Source of the DNA: Methylococcaceae bacterium
GTDB taxonomy: Bacteria; Pseudomonadota; Gammaproteobacteria; Methylococcales; Methylomonadaceae
Reading direction: 5' to 3'
Assembly (NCBI GenBank): GCA_947454605.1
Contig: CANGLL010000003.1
Span: forward strand, 1-42,922
Length of the DNA stretch: 42,922 bases
Under the pieces are notes generated by a model. That model searched no databases. It was not told where the DNA came from and saw only the letters and a program-made list of their open reading frames with translations. The position numbers and the translations under genes were made by a program. Numbering within the stretch: position 1 is the first letter of the stretch; the number at the start of each line of letters is the position of its first letter. Below, piece after piece: positions 1-9,152 of the stretch.

Positions 1-263
1 ACGCCAGAAATCAAATAGATAACAGGTAACGATGTATTTGAATTAGTGGCGATGTATTTAACTGAAAAATCATGGGTTAAACAGCTATAGGTTAAACAGC
101 CATAAGACAAGGCCATGAATAAAAATTGTGCATAAGCCGTGGGTCTAGCAACTGCAATCCAACTGCTATAACCTCGATAAGCCCCGAAAATAGGTAAAGT
201 GCCTAAAATTAAAGACATGCAAAAAGCAAGAATGAGTGAAAAATGACCTAACTCTGGAACCAT
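1..263 (-). CDS. ccmF: Cytochrome c-type biogenesis protein CcmF, N-terminal part, truncated by window edge
   Basis: Reverse-strand reading from ATG at 263: MVPELGHFSLILAFCMSLILGTLPIFGAYRG...; located directly after ccmE. Confidence 0.85.
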   Translation of the reverse strand, partial: MVPELGHFSLILAFCMSLILGTLPIFGAYRGYSSWIAVARPTAYAQFLFMALSYGCLTYSCLTHDFSVKYIATNSNTSLPVIYLISG

Positions 264-264
264 A

Positions 265-708
265 CTATTGACCTTTTCCTTTTTCAGACTGATTCTTCAA
301 ACTTTGTTTTACTTCAGGTGGCATATAGTTTTCATCGTGTTTAGCTAATACTTCTTCCGCTATAAATACGCCTTGCGGATTTAGTTTGCCGTTAGCAACA
401 ATGCCTTGGCCCTCTCTAAACAAGTCTGGCAATATACCCGTATATTCAACCGTCACATCTTTACTAAAGTCAGTTAATTTAAAGCGCACCATCATGCCGT
501 CGTTTGGTCTTTCAACACTGCCTTTAATGACCATGCCACCTAAACGAAATAAACTATCTTTGGGTGCTTTGCCCTCTATAACATCTGTTGTAGAAAAAAA
601 GTACATGAGATTGTCATTAAATGATTTCAGTGCAAAGCCAGTAGCGACACTGACACCGACAACCATTAATCCAATTAAAATTAAACGTTGCTTTCTGGCG
701 GGCTTCAT
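265..708 (-). CDS. ccmE: Cytochrome c maturation protein CcmE (haem chaperone)
   Basis: MKPARKQRLILIGLMVVGVSVATGFALKSFNDNLMYFFSTTDV..., haem-binding-type HDENYMPPE near C-terminus. Confidence 0.95.
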   Translation of the reverse strand: MKPARKQRLILIGLMVVGVSVATGFALKSFNDNLMYFFSTTDVIEGKAPKDSLFRLGGMVIKGSVERPNDGMMVRFKLTDFSKDVTVEYTGILPDLFREGQGIVANGKLNPQGVFIAEEVLAKHDENYMPPEVKQSLKNQSEKGKGQ

Positions 709-711
709 TAT

Positions 712-867
712 CTATTTCCGTTTCTGTCTTAAGCTTTGGCGAAAAAACTGTTTTCTTTGCACAACTGGAATAATAATATTGAACAGTAATACCACTAAAG
801 TAAGTCCGTAAGAAGTCCAGACATAAAATCCATACCCCCCCATAGCAAGAAATTCTGAAAAACTCAT
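712..867 (-). CDS. ccmD: Haem exporter protein CcmD (51 aa), missing from the supplied ORF track
   Basis: Reverse-strand translation MSFSEFLAMGGYGFYVWTSYGLTLVVLLFNIIIPVVQRKQFFRQSLRQKRK*, between ccmC and ccmE. Confidence 0.9.
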   Translation of the reverse strand: MSFSEFLAMGGYGFYVWTSYGLTLVVLLFNIIIPVVQRKQFFRQSLRQKRK

Positions 868-1628
868 TGCTGTTGCTCCGATAACATTGTTTTAACCCAT
901 TGAGAATGTCGCTCTCGATTTAATAACTCAACTCGACTACGTTGAATTAGGGCAATTAAATAATAAAACTTAAACGATAACGCCATTAATAACAGCGGAA
1001 TCAACATACTGACATGGATAGAAGGTTTATCCATTTTAGTGACCGTAGGACCTTGATGTAAAGTGTTCCACCACTCAACCGAATAATGAATAATTGGAAT
1101 ATTAACAACACCCACTATTGCCAATATCGCTACTGATTTAGAAGCGATTTTTTTATCATCAATAGCGCCATATAAACCTATAACACCTAGATATAAAAAT
1201 AATAAAATCAGTTCTGAAGTTAAGCGAGCATCCCATACCCACCAAGTTCCCCACATAGGTTTACCCCATAAAGAACCGGTCACTAAGGCGATAAAAGTAA
1301 AACTTGCGCCAATAGGTGCGCTGCTGATAGAAATGACTTCGGCTAATTTAATGCGCCAAACTAAGCCAATAGCACCTGTAATAGCCATGACCATGTAAAT
1401 AAATAAAGACATCCAGGCACTTGGCACATGGATATAAATAATACGATAACTGTCACCTTGCTGATAATCTGCGGGAGCTAAATACAAACCGCCATAAAGA
1501 CCCGCTGCTGTTAACAACACAAAAATAACAACCAACCAAGGCATTATCTTTTGGGTAAACGCGTAATAATGAGGTGGAGACGCCATGCGATGATAAAATC
1601 GAACAACGATATCTGGAATTAAAAACAT
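864..1628 (-). CDS. ccmC: Haem ABC transporter permease CcmC
   Basis: WGTWWVWDARLTSELILLFLYLG tryptophan-rich motif, multiple TMs, ccm operon context. Confidence 0.95.
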   Translation of the reverse strand: MFLIPDIVVRFYHRMASPPHYYAFTQKIMPWLVVIFVLLTAAGLYGGLYLAPADYQQGDSYRIIYIHVPSAWMSLFIYMVMAITGAIGLVWRIKLAEVISISSAPIGASFTFIALVTGSLWGKPMWGTWWVWDARLTSELILLFLYLGVIGLYGAIDDKKIASKSVAILAIVGVVNIPIIHYSVEWWNTLHQGPTVTKMDKPSIHVSMLIPLLLMALSFKFYYLIALIQRSRVELLNRERHSQWVKTMLSEQQQ

Positions 1629-1670
1629 AGGGTTCGCTTAGAAATATTAATGGGAAGGGAAAAAACTACG

Positions 1671-2345
1671 TTAAATGACTCTTCGTCCTAACAAATCAGT
1701 GACGGCAGTATTGGCAACGCCACATACTTTAATTTTATTTCGAATGATAGTTTCATAATCTTCATGTAAGTGGCCATGGAAAATATGCTTAACACCCATG
1801 GCAGCACCCAACTCACTAATCACCCTAAAACCATGACGATGTGAACCAGGGGCCTCATGAGAAACTAAAATATCTGCTTTTTGTAACTTAAACGCCTCAA
1901 ACTCATCATGCCATATGGCAGACTTATATTTTAAAGATAACTCGGTCTGTTGGACAGTTGCTGTTTGATTGAGTAAAAAATGTTGTTTACCTAGCCACTT
2001 AGGTTCTTGAGGTGGGTACCAGACTCTACCTAAAAACACCCCACTTAATCCCGCCACTCTCAGGCCAGCAATTTCAGTGACTTTTAAATGTAAATCTCTA
2101 TGGGAAAACGCTGAATTGAATAAATTATTATATTTTGCAGGGGTTTCAAAATCATGATTACCCGCAATCCACCAAATTTGAGTTAAATCAGCAATCTCTG
2201 CTAAATAATGATCTAAAGGGGCGTCTAAATCATAATCACCCAATAATACAACTGCTTCTGGCTTATTCTCCAGTACTGCCTTAATAATTGGCTTAAAGTT
2301 TCCATGCGGATCTCCCGCAAATAAAATTCGCCTATGTTGACTCAC
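1671..2345 (-). CDS. Metallophosphoesterase (calcineurin-like)
   Basis: GDPHGN, GDYDLD, GNHDFE and HGHLHE metallophosphoesterase motifs. Confidence 0.85.
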   Translation of the reverse strand: MSQHRRILFAGDPHGNFKPIIKAVLENKPEAVVLLGDYDLDAPLDHYLAEIADLTQIWWIAGNHDFETPAKYNNLFNSAFSHRDLHLKVTEIAGLRVAGLSGVFLGRVWYPPQEPKWLGKQHFLLNQTATVQQTELSLKYKSAIWHDEFEAFKLQKADILVSHEAPGSHRHGFRVISELGAAMGVKHIFHGHLHEDYETIIRNKIKVCGVANTAVTDLLGRRVI

Positions 2346-2501
2346 GTTATCTCACTTTCCTTAATGCTAGATGAGTCTCGTTAATCATTTTAGAATTTCC
2401 GGAACAATACAAAAGTATATTAAATTAAAATTGAGCGCTTAAGTAAAACAAGTAACCCTCATAAATAGACTTAAAAAGTCTTAACCAAAATCAGCTTAAA
2501 A

Positions 2502-3407
2502 CTACACAATTAAACGTGCTTTGATAAACGCTTCTCTAAAATCTAGATATAAAGGAGTATCCGTTTCTAGCATGATTTTCAACATGGTATTTTGCAACTG
2601 GTATTTTACATTACCCACTGCTAAGGGACCGACTGATACCGCCCCTTTCGAATTAACTGCGTGTATTAAAGGCGCACCTGAATCTTTATGCTTAATACCT
2701 TCGATGCCTAAAGGCGGCACGGCATTGACATCCCCCGCCACTTTAAGTTCCTTAGCCGATTCAAGTACAGCTGCACTTAAAACCTGCACACCGGCTTTAG
2801 CAGCAGAAAATATAATATCAACATCAGCAATCAAGGCTATTTTTTCTACATCAGAACTAGCCACTGCACCTTTCATAGAACAACCAAAACGACGGTTATA
2901 CGCTTTTGCTACATCTTCAGCTGCATCTAATGATAAATGATCTACCAAGTAAGTTTCCGCGCCTGCTAAAGAAGCAATAACGCCTGTAGCAATGCCCACA
3001 GGGCCAGTACCACCAAAAACTAATACTTTCGAGCCTTTTAGTTCTTTAGCATGGACAGCAATCAATTGTTTTTCTACGCACGCCACTAAAGCAGCCGCGG
3101 TAGTAAATGCGCCACTAGGATCCGCAAAAACAGATATCTCAAAGGGTGGCACCATCGCTTGACGAGCCGTATCAAGCATATCCATTGCTAAGCCTAGATC
3201 ACGGCCGCCGATGAAAAGAGCGGTTCTCTTAACACCGGCAGGACCGCGAGAAAAAATAGCATCTTGCGTCAGCCTATAAACGCTGTCTAACTTAACATTG
3301 CTATGAGGCATAAGAATATCAAAGCCCGCATCAACCGCCATATTGATATCAAATGGACTGTTATTAGGGGTTGGATCGAACATGTGAAGAATACTACGTT
3401 TCTCCAT
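2502..3407 (-). CDS. NAD(P)-dependent methylenetetrahydromethanopterin dehydrogenase paralogue (MtdB-like)
   Basis: SPFDINMAVDAGFD, VPPFEISVFADPSGAFTT, FGGTGPVG Rossmann motif, DVNAVPPLGIEGI; paralogous to the neighbouring ORF. Confidence 0.8.
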   Translation of the reverse strand: MEKRSILHMFDPTPNNSPFDINMAVDAGFDILMPHSNVKLDSVYRLTQDAIFSRGPAGVKRTALFIGGRDLGLAMDMLDTARQAMVPPFEISVFADPSGAFTTAAALVACVEKQLIAVHAKELKGSKVLVFGGTGPVGIATGVIASLAGAETYLVDHLSLDAAEDVAKAYNRRFGCSMKGAVASSDVEKIALIADVDIIFSAAKAGVQVLSAAVLESAKELKVAGDVNAVPPLGIEGIKHKDSGAPLIHAVNSKGAVSVGPLAVGNVKYQLQNTMLKIMLETDTPLYLDFREAFIKARLIV

Positions 3408-3445
3408 TTAGATATCCTTTCATAAAATAAACAAAGTTATAAAAA

Positions 3446-4354
3446 TTAACCGTTAGATTTAATATATTCTCTAGCCACTTCAAACGCATGTTCAAAGTGA
3501 AGATAAACAGGTTTTTCGCTGCTGATCATTTTTTTCAACAGCCGATTTTGAGCTTGATACTTAACGTTACCAATCGCTAATGCGCCGATACCTACTGCAC
3601 CGCTGATAGAACCTTCAATAGGCGCACCATTATGGAAAGCATCAACACCTGCAATACCTGCGGGTGGCACAGCGTTAACATCTGCTGCTACTTTTAATTG
3701 TGGAGCAGACGCAATCAATTCTGCGCTTAACAATTCAATACCTGCAGCACCTGTTGCAAAAACGATATCCGCTGTTTTGATGTATTCAGCTTTATCCGCA
3801 TCAGCACCCGCAGTGATAGTGATCTTACCATCACCGAATTCATTGCTACATAAATCAGCCACCAATTGAGCTTTTTCTAACTGCCTACCAATGATTCTTA
3901 CATTAGCCCCTGCTTGTGCAGAAATAACAGCCGCCGCTTGACCAACCGGACCTGTTCCACCTAAAGCTAAGATATTTTTTCCTTCTAAAGTGGTATTAAA
4001 TTTTGTAATTAATTCGTGCTCAACTGCAGCCACCATGCCTGCAGCCGTTGTAAATGCACCGCTTGGATCTGCAAATACAGATACTTCAAAAGGAGGCACC
4101 ATTGAACGTTTAGCTGTTTTCAACATGTCCATAGCTTGCTTTGTATCACGACCACCAATAAAAATACCCGTGCGTTTCAAGTTCTTTGTGCTTCTTGAAA
4201 AAATAGCATCTTGAACTAAGCCCTGTACTTCACTAGGTTCAACATTAATATACGGTAGAGCAGATACCCAACCCGCATCCATCGCCATATTTACGTCAAA
4301 AGGACTTAAGTTTTTAGCTGTTGTTAGCATGTGTAAAATGAATGGTTTTTCCAT
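3446..4354 (-). CDS. mtdB: NAD(P)-dependent methylenetetrahydromethanopterin dehydrogenase
   Basis: SPFDVNMAMDAGW, VPPFEVSVFADPSGAFTTAAGMVAAVE, LGGTGPVGQAAAV, DVNAVPPAGIAGVDA. Confidence 0.85.
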   Translation of the reverse strand: MEKPFILHMLTTAKNLSPFDVNMAMDAGWVSALPYINVEPSEVQGLVQDAIFSRSTKNLKRTGIFIGGRDTKQAMDMLKTAKRSMVPPFEVSVFADPSGAFTTAAGMVAAVEHELITKFNTTLEGKNILALGGTGPVGQAAAVISAQAGANVRIIGRQLEKAQLVADLCSNEFGDGKITITAGADADKAEYIKTADIVFATGAAGIELLSAELIASAPQLKVAADVNAVPPAGIAGVDAFHNGAPIEGSISGAVGIGALAIGNVKYQAQNRLLKKMISSEKPVYLHFEHAFEVAREYIKSNG

Positions 4355-4473
4355 GATATCTCCTTAATTTATTCAGCGGATTAGTATAAAAGAAAAAATT
4401 ACAACTTACTCGCTTATTTAGCGTTACAGAGGGTAATTGTAAAAAATTGGGGTAAAAATTAATTCAGATCAAC

Positions 4474-7080
4474 TTAAAGCAAGCCCTTTAGCTTATAAAT
4501 TAAATCCAAGGCCTGTCTGGGGCTCAAATCATCCGGTTTTAGATCTTCTAATAACACAACAGCTGGATGACAGGTATTTGATGAAAATAGATCAAATTGA
4601 TTCATGCCCACTGCTGCTTGTTGCTCGCTATACGCTAACTCTTCTAAATGTCTTAACTTAATTTTAGCGTTTTCAATCACAGACCTAGGCACACCCGCTA
4701 AAGATGCGACCTGTAACCCATAACTTTGATTTGCCGCACCGTCTTTAACCGTGTGTAAAAAGACAATTTTATCGCCATACTCCATCGCATCTAAATGCAC
4801 ATTATGAATTGTCTTTTGCTCATCTGCTAAGGTGGTCAATTCAAAATAATGCGTCGCAAATAATGTAAACGCCTGCGTTTCTTTCGCCAAATAATCAGCA
4901 CAAGCCCACGCTAAAGATAAGCCATCAAACGTACTGGTACCCCGCCCAATCTCATCCATCAGAATCAAACTTTGCGCCGTCGCGTTATGCAAAATATTAG
5001 CCGTCTCTGTCATCTCAACCATAAAGGTAGAGCGACCACTCACTAAATCGTCCGACGCACCGATACGGGTAAATATCTTATCAATCGGCCCGCAAGACAT
5101 ACTCTTTGCAGGCACATAACAACCTATATGCGCCATCAACACCAACAAAGCCGCTTGACGCATATAAGTCGATTTACCGCCCATATTTGGGCCCGTAATC
5201 ACCAGCATACGTCGCTGATCAGAGAACAATAGATCATTAGCCACAAACGGAATATCCGACACTTGCTCAACCACCAAATGTCTACCCGCCTCTATTGATA
5301 AACCCGTTTTATCCGTTAGGGTCGGTTGCGATAAATTTAAAGTATCCGCCCGCTCTGCAAAAGTAACCAACACATCCAACTCAGCCAAAGCCGCTGCACA
5401 TTGCTGTAATGGGACTAAAGATAAAGCAAGTTCGTTTAACAGTGCGTCATACAAAGCTTTTTCAAACGAGAGAGATTTTTCTTTCGCACTCAACACTTTA
5501 TCTTCAAAGCTTTTTAACTCTTCAGTGATATAGCGCTCAGCACCTTTCAGCGTTTGCTTTCTGGTGTAATGTGGAGGGATTTTATCCGCATGCAAATGAG
5601 AGATCTCAATGTAATAGCCATGCACACGATTGTAATTAACTTTTAACGTTGAGATACCCGTCGTCGCTTTCTCTCGATTCTCCATATCAATTAAAAACTG
5701 ATCAGCGTTTTGACTCAAATCCCGCAACTCATCTAATGCTTGATTGTAGCCTCTTGCTATAACCCCCCCATCCCGAATTAATACGGGTGGGTTATCAATT
5801 ATAGCGCTTTGCAACAACTTTAATAATTGCGGTTGTTCCCCCATTAACTGACTAAGCTTCTGTAATCTATCCGCCTCATCAATCACTAACGTTTGCTGTA
5901 AGCTAGGCAAAACAGCCAAACTATTGCGTAATACCAACAAATCACGCGGTCTTGCAGACCTTAAAGCAATTCGAGAACTGATTCTTTCAATATCACCCAC
6001 CTGCTTTAATAGTGTTTGCAGGGTTTTATATTGCGTATTAATCACCAACTGCCCAACACAGGCATAACGTCTATTCAGCATCTGATGATCGCGTAACGGT
6101 CTATTAATCCATCGTCTTAAACAACGACTTCCCATAGACGTCGATGTTTTATCTAACACGCCCAACAAGGTGAACTCTATCTGGCCAGAGGGATGATAAT
6201 CCAACTCCAAATTACGTCGCGTAGCGGCATCCAATAAAATACTGTCCGCACTATTCTCAGTACTAATACCTTGAATATGGGGCAATGCAGATTGCTGAGT
6301 ATCTTTAACATACTGCAACAAAGCACCGGCCGCCGCCACAGCAACAGACATCTCATCGCAGCCAAAGCCTTTTAAATCGAGGGTTTTAAATTGTGCTAAA
6401 ACACGCTGTCTGGCACTGTCTTGATCAAAATGCCACGGAGGTCTTCTACATAAACCCGTGCGTTGTTGAATATTTTGGGGTAACGACCAATCCTCACTAA
6501 ATAGTAACTCAGCGGGCTTAAGGCGACTTAACTCACTAAGCAACTGATCTTCAGAATGCACTTCTTGCAAGATAAAACGACCACTGGTGACATCTAAACT
6601 AGCAATCCCATATTTCTTATCGATTAAACTAATCGCTACTAATAAATTATCTTTTCTATCTTCCAACAAGGCGTCATCAGTTACCGTACCCGGCGTAACG
6701 ATTCTAACCACCTTACGCTCAACAGGCCCCTTAGACGTTGCGGGATCCCCTATTTGCTCACAAATAGCAATAGACTCACCATGCCTTAACAACTTAGCCA
6801 AATAACCTTCAGCCGCATGATAAGGAATACCCGCCATAGGAATAGGTAACCCAGCGGATTGCCCTCTAGCGGTTAACGTGATATCTAAAATCTGAGAGGC
6901 TTTCTTAGCATCATCAAAAAATAATTCATAAAAATCCCCCATTCTATAGAATAGCAAGGTATCTAAATGGTCAGCCTTAATGCGTAAAAATTGCTGCATC
7001 ATAGGCGTATGCTTAGAATTACCAGCATCAAGCATCTCATTGATAACAGGGTGGTTTTTATTTTTAACTTCTTGATTCAT
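4474..7080 (-). CDS. mutS: DNA mismatch repair protein MutS
   Basis: [38 protein letters not shown]; Walker [26 protein letters not shown]. Confidence 0.98.
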   Translation of the reverse strand: MNQEVKNKNHPVINEMLDAGNSKHTPMMQQFLRIKADHLDTLLFYRMGDFYELFFDDAKKASQILDITLTARGQSAGLPIPMAGIPYHAAEGYLAKLLRHGESIAICEQIGDPATSKGPVERKVVRIVTPGTVTDDALLEDRKDNLLVAISLIDKKYGIASLDVTSGRFILQEVHSEDQLLSELSRLKPAELLFSEDWSLPQNIQQRTGLCRRPPWHFDQDSARQRVLAQFKTLDLKGFGCDEMSVAVAAAGALLQYVKDTQQSALPHIQGISTENSADSILLDAATRRNLELDYHPSGQIEFTLLGVLDKTSTSMGSRCLRRWINRPLRDHQMLNRRYACVGQLVINTQYKTLQTLLKQVGDIERISSRIALRSARPRDLLVLRNSLAVLPSLQQTLVIDEADRLQKLSQLMGEQPQLLKLLQSAIIDNPPVLIRDGGVIARGYNQALDELRDLSQNADQFLIDMENREKATTGISTLKVNYNRVHGYYIEISHLHADKIPPHYTRKQTLKGAERYITEELKSFEDKVLSAKEKSLSFEKALYDALLNELALSLVPLQQCAAALAELDVLVTFAERADTLNLSQPTLTDKTGLSIEAGRHLVVEQVSDIPFVANDLLFSDQRRMLVITGPNMGGKSTYMRQAALLVLMAHIGCYVPAKSMSCGPIDKIFTRIGASDDLVSGRSTFMVEMTETANILHNATAQSLILMDEIGRGTSTFDGLSLAWACADYLAKETQAFTLFATHYFELTTLADEQKTIHNVHLDAMEYGDKIVFLHTVKDGAANQSYGLQVASLAGVPRSVIENAKIKLRHLEELAYSEQQAAVGMNQFDLFSSNTCHPAVVLLEDLKPDDLSPRQALDLIYKLKGLL

Positions 7081-7143
7081 CTAATATAATTAAACAGAAT
7101 GACTCGATTGACATTGTAAATACTTGTTAAATTTTGTTAAGCT

Positions 7144-7176
7144 TGGGATATAATTTAGGGATATGTGTTGGGATAG
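7144..7176 (+). repeat. Left-end GGGATA repeats (TTGGGATA / TTAGGGATA / TTGGGATAG), candidate integrase arm sites or part of attL
   Basis: Three GGGATA copies; TTAGGGATATGTGTTGGGATAG at 7155-7176 matches the right end outside a 4-nt spacer. Confidence 0.55.
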
Positions 7177-7215
7177 GTTCCAGTACACATTAACACACCT
7201 TATAAGACTCTCGAA

Positions 7216-8562
7216 ATGACACAACCCACTTCAAAAACAACAAATACTAATTTTGCAAATATAGCAGAAAAGCCAAAAGGCCGCGCGGAAAACGAATTCA
7301 CACCAGCCTTTATTGCCGCAATGAAACCCTTACCAGACAAGAACAATAAACTAAAAGCCTGGGAGCTTGGCGATCTTAAAACTCCAGGATTAAGAGTTAG
7401 ATGCGGCACATCGGGTAAAAAGGTTTTTCTTTACCGTTACAAAGCACCCAGCGGGGTCTATCGTCAGATTAAGCTAGGAGAGTTTCCACCCTCAGGATCA
7501 ATGACACTTGCAGATGCACGTAAAGCTCTTGCCAAAGCAAAGACAGAACGTGAAAGCGGAATAGATTTACAGGAAGCTAAACTAATTAGAAATAAAGTAG
7601 CAAAGGCAGAGCGAGAAAAGCAAAAGATACTTGGATATACCGTTGAAAGCATGATCAACGACTACCTTAACGGACACATAATTCCCATGCGAAAAGCGAA
7701 GGGAGCGGATGAAGTGTCCCGCTTTTTGAACAGCAGAGACTTAAATACTTTTCGCAAACGTCCTGCGATAGAAGTAACCAGAAACGAAGCTTTCAACCTG
7801 ATCACCAAGATTCGTAACAGAGGCGTTCCTATCTTAGCTGGCCAGATTAAATCAGAACTTAAAGCAGCTTACGAGTTCGCCATGAACGCTGGCGTTATTG
7901 ACATGGCCGGCAACCCTTTTGCTTTTGTTCTTAAAGGACTAGTAGCGGCAAAACGTGAACGCAATTTAAACACAACAGAACTTACTTTATTAATCCCCTG
8001 GATGCGTAAAGAATATTCAGAAACCATTGCCGATGCCTTACTGCTAACACTTTACTGCGGAGTGCGAAGCGGTGAAGTCTGCGAAATAGAGGCTCACGAA
8101 ATCGATGACAGCCCTAGCGGCATGATTTGGAGAATCCCTTCGAACAAATCTAAAACCAAAGTCCCCTTTAATGTAATGGTTCCAACCCAAGCAGCAAATA
8201 TATTGCGAAAACGATCAATAACACACCCTACAGGCTTTCTATTCCCCTCAAAAGCAAAAGGCAAACCCATTGCACAAAAAGTGCTTGGCGTAGAAGTATG
8301 GTGCCATTCTGAAGCATGTAAACACCCTAAGCACCAAACAAAACCCAAATGCCCAGTGAGTAATTGGGCACCACACGATCTCCGCAGAACATGCAGAACA
8401 TTTCTATCAAAAATTGGATGCCCCTCCGAAGTCGGCGAAGCAATCTTGAATCATACAAAAGGTGGCGTAAGAGGAAACTACGACTTATACAAATTTGATA
8501 CAGAAAAGCGCGAATGGCTGCAAAAATGGACTGATCACCTAGACTTATTGACCAATACTTGA
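7216..8562 (+). CDS. Tyrosine site-specific integrase (P4-type, DUF4102 N-terminal domain)
   Basis: N-terminal GDLKTPGLRVRCGTSGKKVFLYRYKAPSGVYRQIKLGEFP; catalytic YCGVRSGEVCEI, HDLRRTCRTFL, LNHTKGGVRGNYDLY. Confidence 0.93.
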   Translation: MTQPTSKTTNTNFANIAEKPKGRAENEFTPAFIAAMKPLPDKNNKLKAWELGDLKTPGLRVRCGTSGKKVFLYRYKAPSGVYRQIKLGEFPPSGSMTLADARKALAKAKTERESGIDLQEAKLIRNKVAKAEREKQKILGYTVESMINDYLNGHIIPMRKAKGADEVSRFLNSRDLNTFRKRPAIEVTRNEAFNLITKIRNRGVPILAGQIKSELKAAYEFAMNAGVIDMAGNPFAFVLKGLVAAKRERNLNTTELTLLIPWMRKEYSETIADALLLTLYCGVRSGEVCEIEAHEIDDSPSGMIWRIPSNKSKTKVPFNVMVPTQAANILRKRSITHPTGFLFPSKAKGKPIAQKVLGVEVWCHSEACKHPKHQTKPKCPVSNWAPHDLRRTCRTFLSKIGCPSEVGEAILNHTKGGVRGNYDLYKFDTEKREWLQKWTDHLDLLTNT

Positions 8563-8704
8563 CAATAGAAAAAATAAATACTCATATATTTTAATAAGTT
8601 AAAAATTTTTTTACATTACGAGTATTAACAATATTGAAATAACTCTTACAAATTGATACATTAAAAAAGTACTGAGCTATGGGGCTCCACACCCATCTAA
8701 GCAG

Positions 8705-8860
8705 CAAGTCTTTAGAAATACTTGTTCACAGACCATGTAGTGTAAGTCATGGACCTCCTCTAAGTTACGCTACTGTTAACACCACCAGTAGAGGCTTTTT
8801 GGTGAAGCGATGACCCTATTCAAGGGCAAATGGTGCTTATCCTTATCAAGGACAAAAGCC
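8705..8860 (+). ncRNA. Putative structured leader RNA upstream of alpA-like gene
   Basis: Series of hairpins: CAAGT/ACTTG, CCATG/CATGG, CTACTG/CAGTAG, CCCT/AGGG, TCCTT/AAGGA, with GGCTTTT(8793-8799)/AAAAGCC(8854-8860) closing the last two. Confidence 0.45.
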
Positions 8861-8938
8861 ATGCGATCTTCTGTATTACGAACAGACCACGACAAATCTA
8901 CAAAACTAAATTTTCCAATAACCAATAAAAGCACGCTC

Positions 8939-9151
8939 ATGTCTATGCGTGATCTTCAAGCCGAAACGGGCAAGTCACGTCCTTGGGTATACAAAAAATT
9001 AAGAGAAGACCCAAAATTTCCCCGACCAGTAAAATTAGGTGATTACAACATGGCCTGGATTAGATCAGAGTTTGACTCATGGATAACAAGCCTAGAACGC
9101 TATGAGCCCAATGGATTATCAACCATAGATCGCAGAAAGATGGGAGCATAG
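8939..9151 (+). CDS. AlpA-family HTH transcriptional regulator (ORF track extends upstream to 8810)
   Basis: MSMRDLQAETGKSRPWVYKKLREDPKFPRPVKLGDYNMAWIRSEFDSWI: AlpA/excisionase-type winged HTH. Confidence 0.75.
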   Translation: MSMRDLQAETGKSRPWVYKKLREDPKFPRPVKLGDYNMAWIRSEFDSWITSLERYEPNGLSTIDRRKMGA

Positions 9152-9152
9152 A

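Noticed and set aside
386-811. Plus-strand ORF antisense to ccmD/ccmE
   Set aside because: Overlaps clearly coding ccm genes; no recognisable domain.
835-841. Seven-C homopolymer inside ccmD as a phase-variation tract
   Set aside because: Short for phase variation and in a housekeeping gene; frame is intact.
2521-2940. Plus-strand ORF antisense to the mtdB paralogue
   Set aside because: Frame shadow of a well-supported gene; same reasoning applies to 3990-4214, 6587-6805, 27988-28311, 33654-33938 and 34436-34705.
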